From contig NZ_CP060140.1 in assembly GCF_022376295.1 (NCBI RefSeq), positions 2,670,356 through 2,734,355 on the forward strand: DNA of 64,000 nucleotides, in the 5' to 3' direction. Origin of the DNA: Nodularia sphaerocarpa UHCC 0038. Its GTDB lineage: Bacteria; Cyanobacteriota; Cyanobacteriia; Cyanobacteriales; Nostocaceae. A model generated the notes under the pieces. It saw nothing but the letters and a program-made list of their open reading frames with translations. It was not told where the DNA came from and ran no database searches. Shown one piece after another: positions 35,079 through 44,693 of the stretch (position 1 is its first letter; the number at the start of each line of letters is the position of its first letter). Made by a program: the position numbers and the translations under genes.

Positions 35079-35722
35079 GTTGGTATAGCGATCGCCTAGG
35101 GTGCGGCTTTGTCGAAGGCTTACCCAGAATTGTCTCTGCGGGGGATCGCCATCATCCAGTCGGAAGGAATAAATTAAACTATGTTACATAATGTTAGATA
35201 ATGTTAAATTAATCCAATTACATCGTAGTAAGAGCTAAATTTCTGACTATGAACTAGGAATGATTTACGTTGTCTTACTTAATCAACTACAAAATATCTT
35301 TTTGAGGATGGTTATAACACAAGTATAGTTTTTTGTCAAGCAAATGACTGGTATAGCAATGGACAAGGGGGTTAGGAGATCAACTGATAAAACTTAGACA
35401 GCGAAAGGCTTTGATCATCAGTTTCCAGTCCCCAGCTTTTTGCACTGAGCTTGCCCAAGTGTCCCCAGTCCCTAGCTATAGGACTTTGATGCTGAATTGG
35501 TAAAAGTTATGTGTCTTATACTATACTTTTCCTTTCTTTGAAATATTATTTATTGTATGATCACTGACTCTATCATTCCCAGCGTAAATAAAATTTACCT
35601 AAAAGTGTTAGTGCAACAGCTGCAACGGGAAAACTTAAGATACAACTACATCTGATTTTACTAGCCAGTTTTGAGCGCTATCTCTATGTATTAGACAGTT
35701 TTCGCAGGAGGGACAGGAAAAT
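35079..35722. other. Gene-free stretch upstream of the cyaC locus
   Basis: The first 80 bases contain degenerate dispersed repeat DNA (GCGATCGCCTAGGGTGCGGC and a GTCTCTGCGGGGGATCGCC segment). CCAGTCCCCAG-type words recur at 35428 and 35465. The 3' part is AT-rich and presumably carries the promoter of cyaC. Confidence 0.45.
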
Positions 35723-35971
35723 TTGGCAAACAAGGAACAACTCTGTCAGATGACAACTGACTTGGGCAAATTGCACTGCACTAGAGCAATTAGCAATCGG
35801 CACAAGCTATTGAGTCCAATTACTGTCAGTAAATATTTTCCGACTCAGCACTTTGATCGCCAAATAGCCTTATTGTTCAAAATGCTCTGCTCTTACCTGA
35901 GAATTAAACATTCCCCCCTGATTCGATTATTCTTTATCCGACTGCCGTTGCTGCAGGAAAGCAGTGCATGA
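35723..35971 (+). CDS. Possible leader ORF coupled to cyaC
   Basis: An 82-codon frame starts at TTG 35723, ends with TGA 35969-35971, and overlaps the cyaC start in the form ATGA. AGGAGG lies 12 bases before the TTG. The overlap would allow translational coupling. The product is basic and Leu/Phe-rich in its second half, with no recognisable domain. Support is the strong Shine-Dalgarno and the overlap, against it the rare start codon and the lack of any family. Confidence 0.35.
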   Translation: MANKEQLCQMTTDLGKLHCTRAISNRHKLLSPITVSKYFPTQHFDRQIALLFKMLCSYLRIKHSPLIRLFFIRLPLLQESSA

Positions 35972-38900
35972 AATCTCAAGTAAACAGTAAGCCGAAAATT
36001 TTAGTTGTTGACGACGAACCCGACAACCTTGACTTGCTTTACCGCACCTTTTGTCGCGATTATCAGGTGCTTAGAGCAATATCTGGCCCGGCGGCACTGG
36101 ATCTGCTAGCGCAAGAAGGAGATGTCTCAGTGATCATCTCAGATCAGCGAATGCCGATCATGAGTGGTACGGAATTCTTAAGCCTGACAGCAACTCAATA
36201 TCCAGATATTATTCGCATTATTCTAACTGGTTACACGGATGTCGAAGACTTAGTAGAAGCCATTAACGCTGGTAAGGTGTTCAAATATGTTACCAAACCC
36301 TGGGAATCAGAGGAACTCAAAGCCGTAGTTCGGCAAGCCTTAGATACCCATAATGTCCTCAAAGCCCGCACCCGCGAACTGACACGCACCCTGCGTCAGG
36401 AATCACTGCTGAACGGAGTTACAAATACCATCCGCAGCGCCCTAGACTATAGGCAAATTTTACAAGCAATTGTCGATACAGTTGGTCATATGTTGGAGGT
36501 GGATGTTTGCCTGTTACGTCCCTTTCAAGATGGACAGTTGATAGATGAAGGATTCATTTATCAGAAAGTTGCTTCCTCATCCCCCGCCTCTATCTTGGCG
36601 GAAACTGTTTGGGAAACTCGCGAAGTTCAGGTAATTTACGATGTATCAGATGATGAGCGCATTCAGGGGGAAACACCTGAACTGTGTAAAAGAGCCGTAG
36701 CTTTTGCTACAGCAAACGTATATTCTAGTTTGATTGTACCCCTGATTTGTCAGCAGGAATTGATGGCAGTGCTGGCACTACACCAGTGTAATCAATCCCG
36801 CGTCTGGGACAAGGATGAGGTACGGCTGGTATTAATGGTAGTGGATCAGGCAGCTTTAGCTTTGTCTCAAGCCTATGCCTACGAGCAGGTACGCGCCCTA
36901 GCCAAGAGAGAAGCCTTAATTAATACAATTACTACGGCGATTCGCTCTAGTTTAGATCCTGAAGATATCTTTGCGGCTATTACTCAACAATTGGGACAAG
37001 CTTTACAAGTCAATGGCTCTATGTTGTCTTTATGGGCTGAGGAAGAAGAGTTTGTCTATTGTGTGGGCTTGTATGACAGTAGTCACCATTGGGAAAATTC
37101 CCCACCTACCCCTAACAGAGTTTTAGCTAGTCATCTTCTTGTCAAGCCGGAATCACCACAAGCACCTATTCAAAAAACTCCGATCCTGCAAGAAATTTTG
37201 CGGACACAGGAGCCAGTGGTAATTAACGATATCAGCCATTGTGCTTTAGAAATCAAGAGTGTCGATTTGCCTTTGAAAATGCCGGCGCGATCGCTCATGG
37301 TAGTTCCCCTCCTAGCTGATGGTAAATGTATCGGTAGTATTACCCTACAAGAAAGTAAGAAAACACGTAAGTGGTTACCATCGGATATCCAACTAGCTAA
37401 AGCAGTAGCAGCCCAAGCAGCGATCGCAGTGCAGCAATCACGCTTATACCAAAAAACACGTGAGCAAGCCGAGCGCTTATTACAACTAGACAAACAAAAA
37501 ACCGAATTTTTCCAAAATATTTCCCATGAGTTCCGCACTCCCATCACCTTAATTCAAGGGCCTTTAGAGTCGGCGGTAGCTGTTGGAGAAGGATTAACTC
37601 ATAAACAAAGTGCGATCGCCCTGCGTAACTCCCGCCGCCTATTAAGACTCGTAAACCAACTACTAGATCTGCAACGCCTAGATGCTGGCAGAATGCAGCC
37701 AAGTTTCCGCCCCTGTGATTTAGTCGAATTTGTCAACCAAATTGTTGAATCATTCCGTCCCTACGGTGAAAAAAAAGGACTACATCTAGAGACTCAAATG
37801 AGTGAATGTCCTCAAGTCTACTTGGACATAGAGAAATTCGACAAAGTGGTTTACAATCTCCTGTCAAATGCCATGAAGTTCACACCTGAAGGTGGCACAA
37901 TCAACGTCACATTGCAATCAGAAGAGAACCATTGCAAATTGCAAATACAAGACACAGGAATTGGCATTGTTGCCGCAGAAATTCCCCAACTATTTGAGCG
38001 CTTTCGCCAAGCCGAAGGCTCAGAAAATCGCTCCTATGAAGGCAGTGGTTTGGGTTTAGCTTTAGTCAAAGAATTAGTAGAAATGCACGGAGGTAAAGTC
38101 ACTGTAGACTCAACTTATGGAGAAGGTACAACCTTTACTCTCTGGCTAGTTACTGGTAATTCTCACTTACCCACAGAGCAAGTAGTAGAAACTCCTCTGG
38201 AATTAAATACGAATCGTGCCAAAGTAGAATTAGCTGATTTAGAACTCCTAGAAACAACCACAGAAAATATTGAAAATATTACACAAAACCTATTATCCGA
38301 TGCTGACACACAGCAATTAAAACTTTCTTCCACAGAGGGTATAAATGGAGTTTCGACTCAGCACTATATTTTGGTTGTAGACGACAATCCCGATTTGCGA
38401 ACCTATGTATCTGATATACTGCGCCGCAACGGTTATCAAGTTCAAACAGCTCGCAACGGTTATGAAGGCTTCAGTAAAACTCAAGAAACTTCACCCAGCT
38501 TGATAGTTACTGACTTAATGATGCCTATGGTAACAGGATTAGAAATGATTCAGATGATCCGCAATGAGGAGAATTTAAAAGGCACACCCATCATTTTACT
38601 CACAGCCAAAGTGGATGAAGAAACCCGCATCGCCAGTACAGAACATGGCGCAGATGCTTATTTAGCAAAACCATTTAATGATCGGGAACTGCTCGCAGAA
38701 GTCAGAAATCTTCTCGCATTGAAAGCCAATGAACGGCGAGTTGTAGAACTCAATACTTACCTTACAGAATCCGTGCTGAAACGGTTTTTGCCAGCTGTGT
38801 TGGTCAAAAAAGCCGCAGCCGGCACTTTAACCCTCGATTTGCGCCCAGAACCGCGCTTGATCACAGTTTTATTTAGTGACATCGTGGGTTTTACCCAGCT

Positions 38901-39441
38901 ATCAAATACCCTCAGATCCCGACGAGTAGCAGAGTTGCTCAATGAATATTTAGAAGCCATGACCAAAGTTGTGTTTAATAATGGCGGCACCGTCGATAAA
39001 TTTATGGGAGATGCTATTTTAGCTTTATACGGAGCGCCGGAAGAACTCACCCCAAACGAACAAGTCCGTCGTGCTATCAGTACAGCCAGAGCCATGCAAT
39101 CCTCACTAGCTCAGTTAAACCAGCGCTGGCAAGACCAAGGTATATTTGAAAATCACGGATATTCAGGCGTACAGTTTCGCTGTGGTATCCACCAAGGAAC
39201 GGCAGTTGTGGGGATGTTTGGTAGCGCTGAACGTGCCGACTATACAGCTATTGGTCCGAGTGTGAATATTGCCGCCAGGTTACAGGCTGCGGCTGTTCCC
39301 GGTACTATTCTGGTTTCTGCGGCTGTGGCTGATTATTTACAAGACGAAGAAATTACTAAAGGTAGTCCGTTAAAACTTAAAGGAATCGATGAAACAGTGC
39401 TAACTTTTGCTGTTAAACCAGAAATCATGGCCAATCGTTAA
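35968..39441 (+). CDS. cyaC: Hybrid sensor kinase-adenylate cyclase CyaC
   Basis: CyaC makes cAMP under control of its own phosphorelay. The 1157 residues hold, in order: a receiver domain (10-125, Asp59), two GAF domains (about 155-300 and 330-490) that may sense a small molecule or light, a histidine kinase (His520 in NISHEFRTP; ATPase boxes NAMKFTPEGG and GSGLGLALVKELVEMHGG), a second receiver (about 795-915, Asp849 in VTDLMMP), and a class III cyclase domain (about 960-1150). Metal-binding Asp971 (LFSDIVGF) and Asp1015 (KFMGDAILALYG) are present. Length and order match Anabaena and Spirulina CyaC. Its start overlaps a small upstream frame, and a TonB-like gene follows after 29 bases. Confidence 0.93.
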   Translation: MKSQVNSKPKILVVDDEPDNLDLLYRTFCRDYQVLRAISGPAALDLLAQEGDVSVIISDQRMPIMSGTEFLSLTATQYPDIIRIILTGYTDVEDLVEAINAGKVFKYVTKPWESEELKAVVRQALDTHNVLKARTRELTRTLRQESLLNGVTNTIRSALDYRQILQAIVDTVGHMLEVDVCLLRPFQDGQLIDEGFIYQKVASSSPASILAETVWETREVQVIYDVSDDERIQGETPELCKRAVAFATANVYSSLIVPLICQQELMAVLALHQCNQSRVWDKDEVRLVLMVVDQAALALSQAYAYEQVRALAKREALINTITTAIRSSLDPEDIFAAITQQLGQALQVNGSMLSLWAEEEEFVYCVGLYDSSHHWENSPPTPNRVLASHLLVKPESPQAPIQKTPILQEILRTQEPVVINDISHCALEIKSVDLPLKMPARSLMVVPLLADGKCIGSITLQESKKTRKWLPSDIQLAKAVAAQAAIAVQQSRLYQKTREQAERLLQLDKQKTEFFQNISHEFRTPITLIQGPLESAVAVGEGLTHKQSAIALRNSRRLLRLVNQLLDLQRLDAGRMQPSFRPCDLVEFVNQIVESFRPYGEKKGLHLETQMSECPQVYLDIEKFDKVVYNLLSNAMKFTPEGGTINVTLQSEENHCKLQIQDTGIGIVAAEIPQLFERFRQAEGSENRSYEGSGLGLALVKELVEMHGGKVTVDSTYGEGTTFTLWLVTGNSHLPTEQVVETPLELNTNRAKVELADLELLETTTENIENITQNLLSDADTQQLKLSSTEGINGVSTQHYILVVDDNPDLRTYVSDILRRNGYQVQTARNGYEGFSKTQETSPSLIVTDLMMPMVTGLEMIQMIRNEENLKGTPIILLTAKVDEETRIASTEHGADAYLAKPFNDRELLAEVRNLLALKANERRVVELNTYLTESVLKRFLPAVLVKKAAAGTLTLDLRPEPRLITVLFSDIVGFTQLSNTLRSRRVAELLNEYLEAMTKVVFNNGGTVDKFMGDAILALYGAPEELTPNEQVRRAISTARAMQSSLAQLNQRWQDQGIFENHGYSGVQFRCGIHQGTAVVGMFGSAERADYTAIGPSVNIAARLQAAAVPGTILVSAAVADYLQDEEITKGSPLKLKGIDETVLTFAVKPEIMANR

Positions 39442-39470
39442 GATAGAAATTGGATTTTGCAGCATGAGCA

Positions 39471-40802
39471 ATGAGCAAGATTGCCGAATCATCTTTGGGT
39501 TCAAATATGACATCATCGGTTACGGACAAAACACCAATTCCAGCCAATGAACGGAGACGGCACAAAGATCCGACAAGTTTATGGATTACTATAGCCATCA
39601 GTTCAGTTTCCTTGCATTTGCTGGTTTTCTGGTTTATGCGCTCATCTAATGTCTTTCAACCGTGGTTTGTGGAGCAAAGCCAAACAGTTGTTCCCATTGA
39701 ATTTATAGAAATTTATCCCCCAGAAAAGTCACCAGATCAATCTAACTTAGAAGCCAAAACAGTCTCACCAAAATCATCAACCCCTCTTCAAAAGTCTGTA
39801 TCAGCGCCTGCATCTGAAGCTGTTATTGCACCAACTACACCTACCAATCAGAATACTGAGGCGATAAATTCTGATTCTGGTCTCCTGAGTGAACGTGAAA
39901 GTCAAATAGAAGCTTCTCAACCTCCAGTTTCAACACCAACACCAACACCGACACCCACACCCACACCGACACCCACACCAACACCCACACCCACACCAAC
40001 ACCCACACCCACACCAACGCCAACACCAACGCCAACACCAACGCCAACACCAACGCCAACACCGACACCGACACCGACACCAACACCGACACCAACGCCA
40101 ACAATTCCAGTGGGTGATCTCCCTTGGAACCGTCGTCAGGAAGTTTTGCTCGGACAAGGACAGTCACTACCCACAGATATTCCATCTATTCCATCAGAAC
40201 TACCAAAAGTTTCGGTAACTGAACCAAGCGAAACACTAAGCGCACTGGATGAGGAAACATTACCTACACCTACTGAGGAAACTTCCAGCACTGCGGATGA
40301 GGAAACATTACCTACACCTACTGAGGAAACTCCCAGGACTGCGGATGAGGAAATATTACCTACACCTACGGCGGAAACTCCCAGCACTCCCGCTCAGGAA
40401 GGAGCGACGGTTACATTTACTCAAGTAAATAAACCTGAAATAGAACAATTAATACAACAGGGTAGATTACGTCCAGATGGTCTACCCGATGTTTTAGCTA
40501 TACACCAGGGAAGTAACACCAAGAATTTAGACTCAAGTTATATTCCTGGCGATTTTGTACTTGAACCTGCACAGTTACTAGTTAGCTTAATAATTGATCA
40601 CAATGGCAACTTTCAACAAGCTAAAGTTTTAGAAATAGAACCAGTGACACTACAAAGTAAAAAAAGCTGGTATGAGCAAGTTGTTAATGAGCTTTTCATC
40701 AACGATAGGTTTTTGCCGGCACAAAATAATGATGGCACAAAACCAGAGTTGAGTAATTTGTTTATCCAGATCACGATTCAGCCTGTTAGCAGCAACGAAT
40801 AA
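39471..40802 (+). CDS. TonB-like protein with long (PT)n linker
   Basis: The 443-residue protein has a cytoplasmic start, one membrane helix (about 37-57) and a proline-rich periplasmic part. A (Pro-Thr)n run of about 60 residues (about 155-213) is encoded by an ACACCN microsatellite. Then come three 16-residue repeats (LPTPTEETxxTADEE) at 40249-40395. The last 100 residues (LLVSLIIDHNGNFQQAKVLE) resemble a TonB C-terminal domain. TonB proteins pass energy to outer-membrane transporters; no ExbB, ExbD or receptor gene is in the window, so this role is inferred. It starts 29 bases after cyaC and may be co-transcribed. Confidence 0.7.
   Translation: MSKIAESSLGSNMTSSVTDKTPIPANERRRHKDPTSLWITIAISSVSLHLLVFWFMRSSNVFQPWFVEQSQTVVPIEFIEIYPPEKSPDQSNLEAKTVSPKSSTPLQKSVSAPASEAVIAPTTPTNQNTEAINSDSGLLSERESQIEASQPPVSTPTPTPTPTPTPTPTPTPTPTPTPTPTPTPTPTPTPTPTPTPTPTPTPTPTPTPTPTIPVGDLPWNRRQEVLLGQGQSLPTDIPSIPSELPKVSVTEPSETLSALDEETLPTPTEETSSTADEETLPTPTEETPRTADEEILPTPTAETPSTPAQEGATVTFTQVNKPEIEQLIQQGRLRPDGLPDVLAIHQGSNTKNLDSSYIPGDFVLEPAQLLVSLIIDHNGNFQQAKVLEIEPVTLQSKKSWYEQVVNELFINDRFLPAQNNDGTKPELSNLFIQITIQPVSSNE
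39933..40103. repeat. (Pro-Thr)-coding microsatellite
   Basis: A run of ACACCN hexamers with variable third bases encodes alternating Pro and Thr. It is likely to vary in length between strains by slippage in steps of six bases, which keeps the frame. Confidence 0.9.
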
Positions 40803-40815
40803 TTCAGCTAATAGA

Positions 40816-40831
40816 GAGGACTAAAGTCCTC
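40816..40831. terminator. Palindrome between convergent genes
   Basis: GAGGACT and AGTCCTC flank two As. It sits between the stops of the TonB-like gene and radC. A dispersed repeat of the same kind is at 10453-10468. It could act as a bidirectional terminator, but no U-run follows. Confidence 0.45.
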
Positions 40832-40842
40832 ACTACAAACCT

Positions 40843-41574
40843 TTAATCAGCCTGGGGACATTCATCCCATAACTTGGTAGTTTCACGTAAACTTTCGTGA
40901 TTACCATTACCCAAAATTAAGTGATCTAATAAGGGGATGCCCAAAAGCTGCGCCCCGGATAACAATTGACGGGTTAATTCTATATCTTCTGGGCTAGGTT
41001 CTACGTTACCTGAAGGGTGATTATGAGCAATAATTGCCCGTGTTGCACCTTGACGAATGATTTCTCGAAAGATGTCACGGGGAGATGCTAAGGTTTCTGT
41101 GGCTGTACCAATGGTAATTACTTGGGTTCCCAATAACCGATTTTTGACATCTAAGAGCAACACTGCAAAACGTTCTTGTGTTTGCCACATTAGGTCTTGA
41201 CTAAGTGCAGCCGCAGCTACAATGGGGTTATCAATGGGTGTACTGTCTGAGGGACGAAATTGAAAGGTACGTTTCCCCAGTTCAATTGCAGCTAGGATAG
41301 TTGTGGCTTTTGCTGGGCCAATACCAGGAATTTGCATTAATTCTGCCGGGGTGACTTCTCGCAGCACAGCTAAGGGATCACGTTGATGTTTACTCAGTTC
41401 CTGTAGCAAATACTGCCCTAAGCCCACGGCTGAAAGTTTGCCTGGTCCTTGACCAGTTCCTAAAAGTATGGCAATTAACTCCGCCGTGGCTAAAATTTTG
41501 GGGCCATGAGTCATTAAACGCTCACGCGGACGCTCATCTGTGGGGATATCGGCAATTCTGAGACAATAGGTCAT
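40843..41574 (-). CDS. radC: RadC family JAB-domain protein
   Basis: The 243-residue protein has an N-terminal helix-hairpin-helix region (MQIPGIGPAKATTILAAIEL) and a C-terminal JAB/MPN-type metalloprotease-like domain with the metal motif HNHPSG followed by PSPEDIELTRQL and LLDHLILG. This is the full RadC layout. The family name comes from an E. coli allele, but a role in recombination is doubtful and the true function is not known. The gene stands alone, convergent with the TonB-like gene. Start ATG 41574. Confidence 0.93.
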   Translation of the reverse strand: MTYCLRIADIPTDERPRERLMTHGPKILATAELIAILLGTGQGPGKLSAVGLGQYLLQELSKHQRDPLAVLREVTPAELMQIPGIGPAKATTILAAIELGKRTFQFRPSDSTPIDNPIVAAAALSQDLMWQTQERFAVLLLDVKNRLLGTQVITIGTATETLASPRDIFREIIRQGATRAIIAHNHPSGNVEPSPEDIELTRQLLSGAQLLGIPLLDHLILGNGNHESLRETTKLWDECPQAD

Positions 41575-41703
41575 AGAATAACGAAGAGAAGAGTCACTTA
41601 TATCGCACTATCTTTATTTATCCCTTGTTTTCTCGGCAATTTATCCCTAGATGAAACAATCTTTAATTTTTGACTGATTGCGGGTAGATACTAAGCATGA
41701 TGG

Positions 41704-41798
41704 TAGGTTGGGTTTCACTGCGTTCAACCCAACAAAGCCTGGGAAATGTTGGGTTTTGTTCCATTGCTTTGCAACGCTGACGCGAACAACCCAACCTA
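41704..41798. mobile_element. MITE-like element with 11-bp terminal inverted repeats
   Basis: The ends TAGGTTGGGTT (41704-41714) and AACCCAACCTA (41788-41798) are perfect inverted repeats. Inside, a second pair (TTCAACCCAAC and GTTGGGTTTTG) gives a complex foldable structure. The 95-base element has no frame that makes sense and fits a small non-autonomous element. Confidence 0.65.
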
Positions 41799-41888
41799 GG
41801 TATCTGGTGGCAGCAATTAATGACTGCGATCGCCTAGCTAGATTATACTTAAATTGGGTATATTTCTAGTATATAAAAGAGCATTAAT

Positions 41889-42368
41889 ATGACGGAAAAT
41901 ATTGATAAAACCACAGATTTAACCCAACAGTGGTTAGCCGAAATTCAGGCGCTCAAGGCACAAATAACAGAACAGCAGCGCGATCGCGATACAGCTTGGG
42001 AAAGCGCCCAAAAATGGCGTAAACTTTATAACACCGAAGCTGAACAACGGCGCACAGATGCCAATTTAGCCCAACAGGCGATCGCCTCCCTGAAAGCAGA
42101 GATCCAGCAAATCAAGGGACTAGAATCAGGTGTACTGGTGGATGGGAAAGCCACAACAGCCGCCCAACAAGAAATTAAACAAATCCAATCATTAGAAGAC
42201 TTGCAAGGCAGACTCATTGCCATGATCAAGGAACGCGATCGCCTGTTGCAAGCCTTAAAAACCGAGCAAGAAAACCACGCCGAAACTCGTAACAGCCTCA
42301 CCACCGCCTTGGGTGATGCCATTGATGGCTTGACACGAGAGCGAGATGGTGTAAGTGGGGATAAATAA
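41889..42368 (+). CDS. Coiled-coil protein of unknown function
   Basis: The 159-residue product is rich in Gln, Glu, Lys and Arg and forms a long coiled coil through most of its length (LAEIQALKAQITEQQRDRDT to the ERDRLLQALKTEQENHAETR segment). No membrane helix or signal is seen. It starts at ATG 41889 about 90 bases after a MITE-like element. It lies upstream of the lipoxygenase gene, 137 bases apart, same strand. I do not recognise a family. Confidence 0.75.
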   Translation: MTENIDKTTDLTQQWLAEIQALKAQITEQQRDRDTAWESAQKWRKLYNTEAEQRRTDANLAQQAIASLKAEIQQIKGLESGVLVDGKATTAAQQEIKQIQSLEDLQGRLIAMIKERDRLLQALKTEQENHAETRNSLTTALGDAIDGLTRERDGVSGDK

Positions 42369-42505
42369 ATTCAATTTGAATAGACAACAATGTATAAGAA
42401 TTTATTAACTTACTGGTGAGCAGACAGATGAAATTAGACAATTTAATACAGTCTATAGCACACCAGTAGTATAGATTATAAATTAAATTACTGATATCAA
42501 CACCG

Positions 42506-44152
42506 ATGAAACCATTTCTGCCTCAAAATGACCCGAACCCGAAACAACGCCAATTTTATCTCCAGAAAGCCAGAAAAGACTATGAATTTGTGTATGATTT
42601 CTTGCCTCCTATGCCGATGCTCAAAAGCGTACCTCCTTCAGAAAACTTTTCTACAAAGTATATTGCTGAACGGACAGTAGAGACAGCAGAACTTTCTCTG
42701 AATATGTTAGCTGTCAAAGCCCATGGTTTTTGGGACCCATTAGATGAATTGCAAGACTATGAAGACTTTTTTCCAGTTTTGCGTAAACCTAATGTAATGA
42801 AAACTTATGAAACTGATGACTCCTTCGCTGAACAACGGCTCTGTGGAGTGAATCCTTTAGTTTTGCGTCAGATTAAACAAATGCCAGCTAACTTCGCATT
42901 TACCATCGAAGAACTGCAAGCTAAATTTGGCAACTCTATCAACTTGATAGAAAGACTGGCGACGGGAAATTTATATGTAGCTGATTATAGACCCTTGGCA
43001 TTCATTCAAGGTGGCACTTACGCCAAAGGTAAAAAGTATCTCCCAGCGCCCATAGCCTTTTTCTGTTGGCGCAGTTCTGGCTATAAAGATCGCGGTCAAC
43101 TCGTACCTGTAGCGATCCAAATCAATCCAAAATCAGGCAAAGCCAGCCCACTGCTCACACCTTTTGATGACTCTTCCATCTGGTTTTATGCCAAGTCCTG
43201 TGTTCAAATTGCTGATGCTAATCATCATGAAATGAGCAGCCATTTATGCCGGACTCACTTTGTGATGGAACCCTTTGCTGTTGTCACTCCCCGTCAACTA
43301 GCTGAGAACCATCCTCTGAGAATCCTGCTCAAACCCCACTTCCGGTTTATGTTGGCTAACAATGATTTAGCTCGTCAGCGTTTGGTTAATCGGGGCGGTG
43401 CTGTTGATGAATTATTAGCTGGAACTCTGCAAGAGTCACTACAAATTGTTGTAGATGCTTATAAAGATTGGAGTTTGGATCAATTTGCTCTCCCCACAGA
43501 ACTAAAAAATCGGGGTATGGATAATGTAGAAAACTTGCCACACTATCCTTATCGGGACGATGGGATCTTGTTGTGGAATGCGATTAACAAGTTTGTGTTT
43601 AACTATTTGGAGCTTTACTACAAGACTCCCGCAGACTTGCAAGCAGACGTGGAACTGCAAGCTTGGGCGCGGGAATTAGTTGCTGAAGATGGTGGACGGG
43701 TCAAGGGTATGAGCGATCGCATTGATACTCTGGAAAAATTAGTTAAGATTGTGACTACGATCATCTACATTTGTGGACCACTGCATTCTGCTGTTAACTT
43801 CCCACAATATGAATATATGGGTTTTATTCCCAATATGCCCTTGGCCGCTTATCAACCAATTCAAGAAAGCGGCGTTTGCGATGATCGCCAAGCCGTGATA
43901 GATTTTTTACCACCAGCGAAGCCAACAAGTACCCAACTGTCAACTCTATTCATACTTTCAGCCTATCGTTATGACAGACTGGGATATTATGAAGAACAGG
44001 AATTTGAAGACAAAAATGCTGACTATGTTGTTAATAAATTCCAGCAAGAATTGAATGTTGTCCAGAGAAAAATTGAGTTGAACAACAAGGGACGCTTGGT
44101 AGATTATGAATATCTACAACCAAGACTTGTTCTCAATAGCATCAGCATTTAA
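42506..44152 (+). CDS. Lipoxygenase (PLAT-less)
   Basis: Lipoxygenase adds O2 to polyunsaturated fatty acids. The 548-residue protein is the catalytic domain only, without the N-terminal PLAT domain of plant enzymes. Iron ligands are visible: His241 and His246 (HHEMSSHLCRTH), His427 and Asn431 (HSAVNFPQYEYMG) and the C-terminal Ile548. The motif FAVVTPRQLAENHPLRILL matches the family. Nostoc species encode related oxygenases acting on linoleate and linolenate. The regiochemistry cannot be read. No heme partner domain is fused. It starts at ATG 42506 and stands alone. Confidence 0.92.
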   Translation: MKPFLPQNDPNPKQRQFYLQKARKDYEFVYDFLPPMPMLKSVPPSENFSTKYIAERTVETAELSLNMLAVKAHGFWDPLDELQDYEDFFPVLRKPNVMKTYETDDSFAEQRLCGVNPLVLRQIKQMPANFAFTIEELQAKFGNSINLIERLATGNLYVADYRPLAFIQGGTYAKGKKYLPAPIAFFCWRSSGYKDRGQLVPVAIQINPKSGKASPLLTPFDDSSIWFYAKSCVQIADANHHEMSSHLCRTHFVMEPFAVVTPRQLAENHPLRILLKPHFRFMLANNDLARQRLVNRGGAVDELLAGTLQESLQIVVDAYKDWSLDQFALPTELKNRGMDNVENLPHYPYRDDGILLWNAINKFVFNYLELYYKTPADLQADVELQAWARELVAEDGGRVKGMSDRIDTLEKLVKIVTTIIYICGPLHSAVNFPQYEYMGFIPNMPLAAYQPIQESGVCDDRQAVIDFLPPAKPTSTQLSTLFILSAYRYDRLGYYEEQEFEDKNADYVVNKFQQELNVVQRKIELNNKGRLVDYEYLQPRLVLNSISI

Positions 44153-44260
44153 CACTTGCGTGATATCCAAAAACATCCTGAAATGATTTCACTGCAAGAA
44201 CTTTGTTTTTTTGTCTAATAGAGATACACCAAATTTAAATTTGCATCTTTTAGAATCGTT

Positions 44261-44288
44261 GTAGAGACCTTCCATGTAATGTCTCTAC
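44261..44288. repeat. Palindromic repeat GTAGAGAC...GTCTCTAC
   Basis: Eight-base perfect arms (44261-44268 and 44281-44288) around a 12-base loop, a type of dispersed palindrome found in cyanobacterial intergenic DNA. It lies about 110 bases beyond the lipoxygenase stop and could end its transcript. Confidence 0.7.
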
Positions 44289-44469
44289 ATTATTTACCAC
44301 CAGATATCTAATGGATTCCATGATTCTGATTACCTCTACATTTGATGATGAAATTTTATTTTTTATGTCTAAAAATATAGAGATTAATATATATATAGCA
44401 ACCGCATGAATTCATTGTTAAAAATCAATAATTACTGTAAATATAATAAATTTTTCATTTGTCAAATTA

Positions 44470-44660
44470 AAATTATACCAGATGAGATGAGCTTACCCTG
44501 AGAGTTCAAAGCCTCTCGAATATAAAAGCTGTTCCTCTTCCCGGACCGGTAGGGGAGAATCAGTCCGGGGTAGGACAGAGGAATGGAAGCGAGGTTTTCA
44601 GTGATATTGTGAAAAGTCAGGCCTAGCCGCAGTTGATTCCTGTGTGGTTCCCCCAATGAC
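44470..44660. other. GC-rich structured stretch of unknown nature, possible RNA
   Basis: This 190-base stretch is more GC-rich than its AT-rich surroundings and foldable: CCCGGAC (44540-44546) pairs with GTCCGGG around 44562, and GAGAG/CTCTC pairs near 44500-44518. A 64-codon minus-strand frame (44462-44656) runs through it, but its product matches nothing I know. It begins just past the stop of thrC. It could be an RNA gene or an old element fragment. Confidence 0.35.
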
Positions 44661-44693
44661 CGTCGCCTAGTGCAAAATACAAATTACGAATTA

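Noticed and set aside
44462..44656. Minus-strand 64-codon frame beside thrC
   Set aside because: It overlaps a foldable GC-rich segment, has no ribosome binding site and no known match; reported as a possible RNA instead.
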